From Pleurotus djamor (Eukaryota; Basidiomycota; Agaricomycetes; Agaricales; Pleurotaceae): 10,266 bases of DNA. The DNA is taken from positions 1-10,266 of the forward strand of contig JAPEVF010001393.1 of NCBI GenBank assembly GCA_029747585.1, read 5' to 3'. The notes beneath the pieces are model-generated. The model searched no databases, had not been told where the DNA came from, and was given only the letters and a program-made list of their open reading frames with translations. The translations under genes were made by a program, and so were the position numbers. Of this stretch, positions 1 to 6,889 are shown piece after piece (the first letter of the stretch is position 1; each line of letters begins with the position of its first letter).

Positions 1-236
1 GCGCTAAAGGCATGGTTGACTTTTTCACTGTCGCTGGGGCTTCTGGTGACAATGATTCCCTATCGACTTTGATGCTCTTTTGAGATGCAGTCAACGGGCA
101 TCCCTTGGTTTTTCTGGTTTGTGTCGATGTGTATCCTTGTTTTTGGTCTTGCTCTTTGGTCTTGTTGACTGGGCTTCTCACACTCGTCCTTCGTTTGCTG
201 TCCCAATCTGGTGTTTACCCTTTTTTTCGTCCGCAG
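1..236 (+). other. Upstream region / probable first intron of the RRM-CCHC gene
   Basis: No continuous coding sequence is recognisable here. From about 100 to 236 the plus strand is strongly T- and pyrimidine-rich and ends in a run of T then CCGCAG at 231-236, a convincing 3' splice site directly before the RRM exon. The 5' end of this intron and the initiator ATG could not be fixed. An ATG at 12-14 followed by GTTGAC could in principle make a one-codon first exon in the right phase (Met, then Pro-Asn-Lys), but this is only one possibility, and the start may lie left of the window. Confidence 0.5.
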
Positions 237-1670
237 CCGAACAAAGTCTATATTGGAGGGTTACCATCCAACACCCGCATCGAGGATTTGCGTTCTTGCT
301 TCGGAAAGATAGGCAATATCATACAAATTGAGCTCAAGTAAGTATTAATGTCAATCGTCCCCCAATCGCATATTGACGCGCGTTTCCATATAGAATTGGA
401 TATGGTTTCGTCGTAAGACCTCGCTTCGTTGCCCCCTCCTACTCACTCACCCGCCCCTCCAGGAATTTGACAACACCCTTGCGGCTGAGGAGAGTGTCGC
501 TAAATACAACGAGGGCTACTTTATGGGTAACAAAATCAGAGTTGAAATATCTCATGGTGGTCGAGCCACCCGTAACACCGGAGAGTCTGGTACTTGCTTC
601 CGATGTGGTGACACAGGTCACTGGGCAAGGTAAGCTGATCTTTGCTACACGCTTAGCTGCTGTGACTTAACATGAGCGTTATGCGCAGAGAATGCCCGAA
701 TGCCCCTCCCTCGTGAGTACCGCCCATTGCTCGCTTCTCGTTGATTACTAATTGAAGGATATTATCAGTGACGCTCGAGACTCTCATGGTCGCCGCTCTG
801 AGCCTCCTCTGATCGACCGGATACAAAGAGACTACCCTCCACCGAGGGACTACCCACCATATCGCGATGAATTTGGACCTCCTGGTCGCATGCCTCCCCC
901 AGGCAANGGATTCTCGCTACTATGACTACCCTCCTGGCAGAGACTATCGCAGAACTGCTTCCCCGACAAGGGACTATCGAGACTACCCTCCTCAACCTCC
1001 TCCTTCCGGTCGTGGACGTGACTATGATGACTATCGACGCGCTCCTGGTCCTCCTGACCGCGACAGGTACCCTGACTACCGTAGCAGCCGCTATCCTCCC
1101 ACTCTTGACAGTTATCGCGGTTATGCTGCACCTCCCCCGCCAGCTCCTTATCCAGCCTATGACCGATATGAAAGAAAGCCTGCTGATCGCTATCCTAGTG
1201 CCTCATACGCCCCTCCGCCTGCTGGCGCTGCCCGTTTGAGGTCGCCCCCTCGTCACGTTAGAGAGGACTATGAGAGGCCTCCAACTCTTCGGTTAGTTAC
1301 TTGGCCCCGTCTGTGGATGCACTGTACTTATCCCTCCTAGTGATTATACCGAATATCGCGGTCGTCCGGTGACACCTCCGCGCTATCCTCCCGACTATGT
1401 CAGGCCAGGAAGCGCGGAGGCTAGTGGTCGCTACAGGTTAGTCGTGGAATGACCTTCGTTTCTATCTGAAGTTGATATATTGGCAGACGTCGCTCTGAAA
1501 GTCCTCCCCCTCGTGGCGCCTATGAGCAGGCTTATCCTCCCGGACCACCAAGAGACTCTTATGCTGGTTCTTACAGTGCCTCGGGCGCTCCCCCACGCAC
1601 TGGACGAGATTACCCTCCCCCTCCTCCTCCATCTGCTAGGGGTCGCGAAGCTGACTATCGAAGGTCTTGA
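237..1670 (+). CDS. RRM and CCHC zinc-knuckle RNA-binding protein with RDYPP-rich tail (SR-like), 5' end unresolved
   Basis: Likely a nuclear pre-mRNA-binding or splicing factor. Exons read 237-337, 394-412, 463-629, 689-712, 769-1291, 1341-1436 and 1487-1670, with introns of 49-59 bp that all begin GT and end AG; the phases agree once one frame slip at 907 is allowed. About 370 residues result, without the first exon. Domain order: an RRM with RNP2 (VYIGGL) and RNP1 (GYGFVEF), then a zinc knuckle CFRCGDTGHWAREC fitting C-x2-C-x4-H-x4-C, then a tail of about 260 residues full of Arg-Asp-Tyr and Pro-Pro (RDYPP repeats) with a few RRSESPPP pieces. RRM plus one knuckle plus a basic low-complexity tail is the layout of the SRSF7/plant RSZ class; here RDY/PP replaces a classical RS domain, so orthology is inferred. 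An N at 907 coincides with a one-base frame change and is probably a sequence error. The TGA at 1668-1670 ends the gene. Confidence 0.85.
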
Positions 1671-1842
1671 GTTATCTATAAAAGTAATACATATATCAAT
1701 GATTTTCTCGTCCGATGTAGAACACTTAGGTGTGCGCAGTATCTTCGTATCTTTGATTGCCATATTTCAGTTATTCCTAGTAAATTACCTCCTTGCCACT
1801 TGTCTATCCATGTTACTCAGAATCTCACTGTGTTTACCTGGT

Positions 1843-1995
1843 GTTTACCAGACCAAGATGGACCATAATATGAGTGGCTCATGGGTTGGGCAAGGTCTAC
1901 TTCATCAACAAAAAGCAGGGCCAACTATTGAAGCTGCTACGACACCCAAACCTCCGACTGTACCCAAACCCCGGGCTCCATCCCAACAGATTTGA
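1843..1995 (+). pseudogene. Possible frame-broken WW-domain relic
   Basis: Pieces in two frames line up, in order, with a WW domain. One frame gives YQTKMDHNMSG near 1847-1880. A second frame gives GKVYFINKKQGQ near 1890-1925, which resembles the central strand of a WW domain (YY-x-N-x-x-T-G). The first frame then resumes with TIEAATTPKPPTVPKPRAP, where a WW domain would have T-x-W-E-x-P followed by a proline-rich linker. Both signature tryptophans are absent at their expected places, and no splice sites join the frames cleanly. It is either a decayed gene fragment or chance similarity helped by proline-rich composition. Confidence 0.25.
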
Positions 1996-2258
1996 CGCAA
2001 TGCCTGAAGGTAGACCTGGCACTCCTCGCGATAGAGGGATTGAAGAAACATGAGTTAGAAAGTTCGCGAAAAGGTCGAGCGGACGAAGGGGAAAATAGGG
2101 AAATTAAAAGGGGATAGGGAAAGGTGGGGGAATGGGGGGAAAAAGAAAAGGCCTCTCATAGTCGCAATGGACTCCACTGCTACACTGCCTCCTCGGAGAG
2201 GCCCGACAACATCGTCCTACAATCATAGAACGATGATGTCCAGCCTTTCCGAAGCAAT

Positions 2259-2391
2259 CCCCTACTACACTCCCAAAATCTCGAGCATCGTCGCAGGGCG
2301 TTGAGCCTCTTTCAGGATAGAGTCTGGCCAAACTTTATCCTGAAAGAGACGCACTATGACGAAGCTCGAGATGTCGGGAGTGCAGTAGGGG
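2259..2391. repeat. Imperfect palindrome (foldback element)
   Basis: Two arms are inverted copies around the centre TGG|CCA at 2327/2328. CTCTTTCAGGATA at 2307-2319 is matched exactly by its reverse complement at 2336-2348, and CCCCTACTACACTCCC (2259-2274) matches the reverse complement of 2376-2391 with one mismatch. Between these, the CTCGAG-containing stretches correspond with small gaps. A weaker outer pair, GCCTCTCATAGTCGC near 2151-2165 and GCGACCTATGAGAGG at 2420-2434, suggests an originally larger element of about 280 bp with unequal arms. No transposase is encoded, so a non-autonomous foldback/MITE-like element or a hairpin-forming relic is most likely. Target-site duplications were not found with confidence. 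Confidence 0.7.
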
Positions 2392-2618
2392 AAGGGCGGA
2401 GTGGAGGAGGAGAGGCAGAGCGACCTATGAGAGGGGGAGAAGCGAGGGGGCGGCATTGTCACCGAGAGAAAGAAAAGCCCATAACCAGTTCCAACGATTG
2501 AAGCCAGCCATCTCCACTACAACCAGCCGAGAAAAAGGAATGGAATACGCACGCTTTGAAATGGACCACGAACACACACTCTAACTAACATTCCTCAACC
2601 CCAATGTCTCCTAGTCCT

Positions 2619-3596
2619 TCAATCGCTGACCAACATTCCTGACCTAGAAAAAGGCGAACCCTTTAGCATAGAACCTACCATTTGAGACCGGAGCGACCAC
2701 GAAGGCGGCGAAAGGATGTCGGCCAGGTTTGATGAAGAGCGCAATGAAGGCAACTCCGCGAGTAGATCGTCGTCTTCGGAGTCCTCTTCGTCGGTGGACC
2801 AGTCTTCCACAGGCTTGTCCTCGTAGCTGTCGGAGATTCCGATGAGGGATTCGGCGTGGAGCTGGCGAGCAATAGCACGTTCTCGTCTTTCCTCCTGAGT
2901 ATTTGGGTAGCGATAGTGAGGGTTGAGAGTTCGTGCAGAAAGGTAAGAGTGGTCCTCGTTTCCTGATGCGTTCGCGATGACGTAGGGTTTGAGAAAGGGA
3001 TTGGCGGAGACATTCTCGCATGTAGGAGGGGCTGTAGCACGAATTTCTGGTGTGAGAAGGGTGGCATCGAGGAGGATGGTGACCAAGCCAGAGTATTTGG
3101 GAGGAGTTGGAGGAGAGCCGATGAGAGTCTGTAGCAACGAGGGAAATCTCGACTCAGGAGTAGGAGAGGTGGGTGCGATGGGGAATTCGCAACCGCAGAG
3201 TTCGCAGGAGGGAGAATCTGGATATGGGAAGTCGTCTTCATCTTCTAGGTAGCTGGCCTCGAAGCTGTATTGCGCGGCAAAGGTGCTTGCGATCATAGAG
3301 AGACTCTCCTCGATGCTGTCGCTCGACCTGGGTGAAAATACAGAAGCATCAGGGCTGTTCATAGGGAAAGAACGAAGCGTAGCCTGGCTGTCGCTCCTGG
3401 TGACAGCTCGAATCGTGTCTTGACTCTCGCACACGACAGCTTTCGGGGGAATCTGGAAAACAATGTCAGTTTTAGGGGAGGATACCAGCTCCTCCTGAGG
3501 AAGACGTTGGGCCGCATCGTTCGAATCCATCGTTGACACTTGCGAGGTGGACCAGCCAAATAGCGAGCGCCTGAGACGAGTGAATGAGAACTTCAT
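2619..3596 (-). CDS. Uncharacterised acidic, Ser/Pro-rich protein (325 residues)
   Basis: Single-exon reading frame ending with TGA at 2619-2621. The frame is open upstream to an ATG at 3750-3752, but I choose the ATG at 3594-3596 because it has A at -3 and starts a basic segment, MKFSFTRLRRSLFGW, while the upstream residues (including a His run and Leu/Phe stretches) look like translated leader. I recognise no family. Visible features: a basic N-terminus; a Ser-rich middle; an acidic patch near residues 117-124; a cysteine cluster CELCGCEF at 131-138; a Leu-rich segment SGLVTILLDATLL at 169-181; RYPNTQEERRERAIARQLHAE near 229-249, likely helical; and a long acidic run (DEEDSEDDDLLAEL, 269-282). 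Much of the chain looks disordered. There is no signal peptide or clear membrane segment. It lies downstream of the BAG gene on the same strand. Confidence 0.6.
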   Translation of the reverse strand: MKFSFTRLRRSLFGWSTSQVSTMDSNDAAQRLPQEELVSSPKTDIVFQIPPKAVVCESQDTIRAVTRSDSQATLRSFPMNSPDASVFSPRSSDSIEESLSMIASTFAAQYSFEASYLEDEDDFPYPDSPSCELCGCEFPIAPTSPTPESRFPSLLQTLIGSPPTPPKYSGLVTILLDATLLTPEIRATAPPTCENVSANPFLKPYVIANASGNEDHSYLSARTLNPHYRYPNTQEERRERAIARQLHAESLIGISDSYEDKPVEDWSTDEEDSEDDDLLAELPSLRSSSNLADILSPPSWSLRSQMVGSMLKGSPFSRSGMLVSD

Positions 3597-3858
3597 GATG
3601 GAAATGCGGGTTTGTAAAATGTGATGATGGTGGTAGTAAGGAAGAAAGAACGCTGGGAGGACGCATCGGTCTTTTGAGCTTGCGATGGCTGACATCCGCA
3701 CTGAATAGGAGCCGCCCATGAAGGAGTCACGGCCGACGGGCCTTGCAAACATTGAGGCACTCAGAGAACGATTCTAGCAAGATACACTGAGAGAATATAT
3801 TATACAATAAACAAGATATAAATACTATACGTAGCGAGAATGTCCAATAAGAAAAACT
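3597..3858 (-). promoter_or_regulatory. Spacer: 3' UTR of the BAG gene and promoter/leader of the 325-residue gene
   Basis: Only about 260 bp separate the BAG stop codon from the ATG of the next minus-strand gene. The part at about 3790-3840 is very AT-rich; read on the minus strand it contains a TTTATTGTATAATATATT block about 200 bp before the ATG at 3596. It could serve as the 3' processing region of the BAG gene, as a TATA-like promoter element of the downstream gene, or both. The role is inferred from composition and position only. Confidence 0.4.
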
Positions 3859-6430
3859 CTAAGCTTCTACTTCAGACCAATCACTGGTTGAATCACCCTC
3901 CTCCGCCTTTCTCAAAGGCTTTTTTGGGATAGGAGTCTCGGCAGACTGGGCAAGTAAGAAGGTATCACTGGCTGCATCGGATCCCCCATCGTCGGAAGGC
4001 CTGATTGTATCAACAGAGGAAGTGACCGATGGAACGGCAGTGGAAGCAGACGACGGAGGGTACGAGGAAGGCGCGTCCGTAGATTCTGGCAAAGCTGTGT
4101 CGTCAGGGATGGCTTCAACGTGGTCGTCGATGTCGATAATTATGGGTGCCGTTGTGGTTGAGGGTTCGAGAGACACGGGTGATACATTTGCCGCCTCGCT
4201 TGGGTCATCTTCAGAGGCAAGCAAGAGAGTAGGCTCGGAGGGCTGGGAGGATTTGACAGTGACAGTGGCAGTAGCAGGGGCATCGGGGATGACAACAGGA
4301 ACATCAGCGGAGTCGGCATCTGTGCTGCTGGTTTCAACGGGGGCAGGGGAGACAGATGTGGCTTCTTGCTCCTTTGCCAGCTTGGCCTGCCTACTAACCC
4401 ATCGACCCTCTACCTCTCTCTCCAAGTCTTCCAACGCCTTCTCAACCCTATCAACAACCGCCTTTCTGCGCGACCTGAGCTCCTCATTGCCAAAACTGTC
4501 GATGAGGTCAAGCTGAGCAAGGAGGTCACCGAGTGCATGCTCGTAGTAGCGCACTGGCTGATTGCGTGAGGTGTACGATAGGTGGCGAGTCAGGCTATCG
4601 GAAGTCTCGGTTCCAGGGAGTGGTGCGACAATCGAAGAGGGAGAGGTAGGAGGAGTAAAGTCGAGTTGAGTGGGGAAAACGAATTCGCCTTCAAGTGCGC
4701 TGAACGCAGTTTCGATCGTGTAGACAGTCTCCAGAGAACGGGCGATGTCGGCGGCCGTAGGCGATGGAGCGACGGTAGGCTCAGTGTTGGAAGCCTTGCC
4801 CTTGCCCTTCGCATCGGTTGAAGGGGAAGCATGTTGTTCGGGCGCAGCATCGACGAGCGAAGCAAGAAGAGCTTCGATGGTATCTCTCACTTCTCCGGCT
4901 GGTTCATTGGAGAGTCGAGACGTGAGCTCGTTCTTCAAAGCAGCGGTATCATGCTGGATGTTGATTGGCTTCGTAGGAGTAGGCGCTTGGGTGGGTGCTC
5001 TGGGGATGGCTCCAACAAAAGACGACAGCAAAGTTTGGAGAGGATCGATAATAACTTCTGGGACTGACTGAGGTTGAGAAGTGGTTTGCGGAGGCTGTGA
5101 ACGATACTGTATTAGAGAAGGATCTTCGATGATAAAGGGGACAGTACTCACGACTTTAGATGTGCTGGCTTGACCGGCCTTCGACGAAGAAACTGCTGAC
5201 TGTGAGGTGGTATGCGGCTGGGTGAGGTGGTTGAGAAGCGTGAGTGGGTTGAAAACCGGGGGCTGGGGAGGAGGAACAGGGGCAGATGAGTTGGTGCATG
5301 CAGCGTGACCTGACTCGTGAGGGGTGCCAACGAAGAGCTTGAAAAGATCCTGCAAGTCGAGAGTTCGCTCATTTGCAGCGTTGCCTTCTGACTGGGCCTT
5401 CTCTTTGGGGGAATACTCTGTAGGGAATTCGACAGACGGGGCAGAAGACTGGTCTTGTGGAGGAGTAGTGCTTTCGCGAGACTGAAAGTGAGAAAGGGCT
5501 TTCAGGATATCTTGAAGGTCGAGCTGTTGGCCCCTCCTTTCGGCAGTCCTCTGGGGGCGCTGGACTTCAACTTGACGAGGTCGAGCTGCAGATATCAAAG
5601 CCGAAAGGGAGTTCAGGGCGTCGGATAGGTCTACTCCATCAACTTGAGCAGGAGACTGGAGGGGGGTTGAGTTATAGCAGGTTTGTGGCCATTTTGACGA
5701 TTTACTGACCTTGGTGCGGACCTTACAGTCACAATGACCATGAGAATCAGAAGGAATGCGTCCGAGTGCGCCGGGGCATCGAAGGTGCTCTCGGTTGAAA
5801 GCAGCCTGCTGCGTGGATGGCTCCGAAACCTGAAAACATGGGCACTGGTGGAAACTTGAGCATGCGACAGGTTTGAAAGGGATGAAATCGCCTTACCTTG
5901 CTCGCCCGTCCCGCCTTTAGAGGGCGACACACGAGTCCTTGATCGAATTCCGCCGCAACGGATCCTGGTAATTCGAATTCCTCGAAGGCACCAAGATTAG
6001 CCGGAGGTGCGAAATGCGAATGGTGGGGTTGGAAATGCGGCGAAGGGTGATGAACCCTGTGATCGTGTCCGTGTCCATGCCCGCGTCTATGCGGGACAAT
6101 ATGACCAGCTCCGAGTCCATAGAACGACGGTGGATAAGCACCGGGATGCCTTGCGTGTTCGAACCGGTCAGGGGTGTAGAAGGGATGAGGATACGTCTCT
6201 TGTACGTTCCTGTAAGGGTCATAGAACGCCGACGAATGCGTCTCAGCTTCTGCAGCAGCAGCCAAGTACTGAGCTTGAGCAAGTCGGGCCTCTGCTGCTG
6301 CCGCCAAGTAACGTTCACGTAGACCAGAGGTATCGCTGACGACGGGTGCAGGCCCATAACCTCTGCGAAGAGGATAAGGAGGCAAGTACCCTGGAGTAGA
6401 CGATGGGTAAGAGACAAAAGTGGGGAACAT
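3859..6430 (-). CDS. BAG-domain protein, Hsp70/Hsc70 co-chaperone (nucleotide-exchange type)
   Basis: Four exons on the minus strand: 6430-5897, 5829-5710, 5655-5152 and 5094-3859. Introns are 5830-5896, 5656-5709 and a likely 57-nt intron 5095-5151; all junctions are in phase 0. Product about 797 residues (816 if the 57-nt piece is kept). The ATG at 6428-6430 has A at -3. In order: a Pro/Tyr-rich N-terminus; an Ala-rich helical duplication (YLAAAAEA twice, residues 41-62); a His-rich stretch (110-140); five short leucine-rich segments with a DLxDxL pattern; then a BAG domain at about 505-615 (DNA about 4408-4743). The BAG part shows SLETVYTIETAFSALEGEF, a loop, YYEHALGDLLAQLDLID and the basic/acidic helix RSRRKAVVDRVEKALEDLE. 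BAG domains bind the Hsp70 ATPase domain and promote ADP release. The Ser/Thr/Pro-rich tail ends in SDWSEVEA, an Atg8-binding-like motif. The domain call rests on helix pattern and charge; the flanks are specific to fungi as far as I can tell. Confidence 0.85.
5095..5151 (-). other. Probable 57-nt in-frame intron in the BAG gene
   Basis: Read on the minus strand, the segment starts GTGAGT, ends TTCACAG, has CTCTAATAC as a good branch site about 19 nt before the end, and measures 57 nt, the usual intron size here. It has no stop codon and its length is a multiple of three, so the reading frame stays open whether it is removed or retained. If retained it would add 19 residues (VSTVPFIIEDPSLIQYRSQ). 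The strong splice signals favour removal. Confidence 0.7.
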
Positions 6431-6488
6431 GTTGTACTGGTTTGCTGCAAGTGGGGGATAAGTTATACAGACGGCGGGAAGCACGAGG

Positions 6489-6496
6489 CTTTATAG
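6489..6496 (-). promoter_or_regulatory. TATA-like box upstream of the BAG gene
   Basis: The minus strand reads CTATAAAG, about 60 bp before the BAG start codon at 6430. The sequence and position fit a core promoter TATA element with a short leader, although a fungal leader this short is near the lower limit. No other promoter element was identified. Confidence 0.4.
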
Positions 6497-6561
6497 AGAG
6501 TCGGGAGTGGCGGCGAGTCATTTTTGTTGAGGCGACGCGCGTACGGTTAGTAAGACAATGA

Positions 6562-6768
6562 CTACGCGTCGTTCGAGCAAGATCGAGCACTGGTGACTAA
6601 TTCGGACAAAGAGGTGTCTCGGTGGCGCTCGCACATTCTAGTCGCTTCTATCCAATTCTGGAAGTCACGTGGGTCTACTTCCAAGAACAAAGCCACGTCT
6701 TCGTCACTGGGGAAATGCACTATGGTTGAGAGCCAGTGCGTAAGTAGTCGACGGTATGCGACGGTATG
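6562..6768 (-). CDS. Unassigned short coding-like segment (possible terminal exon)
   Basis: A minus-strand frame is open from 6768 to a TAG at 6562-6564. It encodes a protein-like sequence including VHFPSDEDVALFLEVDPRD and FQNWIEATRMCERHRDTS, with alternating acidic and hydrophobic residues. It has no suitable ATG near its beginning; the only one is internal. A possible 3' splice site CAG lies before 6706, which would make a last exon of 145 nt, but I cannot place upstream exons: the ATG-bearing sequence near 6800-6830 did not join in phase. It sits between the end of the PIF1 gene and the start of the BAG gene. It may be part of a small gene or just an open frame by chance. No family is recognised. 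Confidence 0.3.
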   Translation of the reverse strand, partial: HTVAYRRLLTHWLSTIVHFPSDEDVALFLEVDPRDFQNWIEATRMCERHRDTSLSELVTSARSCSNDA

Positions 6769-6889
6769 TTACTACATAAAATATCCTTGAGGCCTAACCG
6801 GTAACTATACTGTGAAACATAACCGCCATGAAGAACCGAGCCATCCAGTTTCTATCTCCTGTAGGAGTTGTAGGAGTGCCATGCCGGTG
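6565..6889. other. Spacer between PIF1 3' end and BAG 5' end
   Basis: Apart from the unassigned minus-strand segment, the roughly 460 bp between the PIF1 stop (6890) and the BAG start (6430) hold no recognisable gene. A tandem direct repeat, CGACGGTATG followed immediately by CGACGGTATG, occurs near 6749-6768, and an AT-rich block near 6768-6786 could be a 3' processing signal for PIF1 on the minus strand. Confidence 0.4.

Larger units (their letters stand above)
1671..2618. other. Intergenic region with WW-like relic and foldback repeat
   Basis: This stretch lies between the 3' end of the RRM gene and the 3' end of the minus-strand 325-residue gene, so the two genes converge on it. It should hold both 3' untranslated regions. 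AT-rich sequence just after the RRM stop (1675-1705) suits a 3' UTR. I see no intact gene in it. Two structured parts are described separately: a frame-broken WW-domain-like stretch near 1843-1995 and an inverted repeat centred near 2327. A purine-rich strand (G and A runs) occupies about 2065-2150. Confidence 0.6.

Noticed and set aside
1431..1995. Long open frames on both strands across 1431-1995
   Set aside because: They overlap the last RRM-gene exon, whose frame and splice sites explain the sequence to 1670; the rest shows no start context, and only the WW-like piece deserves mention.
3597..3752. Upstream ATG at 3750-3752 as start of the 325-residue protein
   Set aside because: It has T at -3, and the added 52 residues include a His run and hydrophobic stretches like translated leader; the ATG at 3594-3596 has A at -3 and starts a typical basic N-terminus.
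4022..5071. Several plus-strand open frames opposite the BAG gene
   Set aside because: They are antisense shadows of a Ser/Thr/Pro/Ala-rich coding region, with low-complexity translations and no domain.
5943..5985. GAATTC, GGATCC and a second GAATTC close together, resembling a cloning linker or vector junction
   Set aside because: The sites lie in a continuous minus-strand reading frame (FEEFELPGSVAAEFDQG) of the BAG gene's first exon that goes on in phase into the next exon; chance restriction sites explain them.
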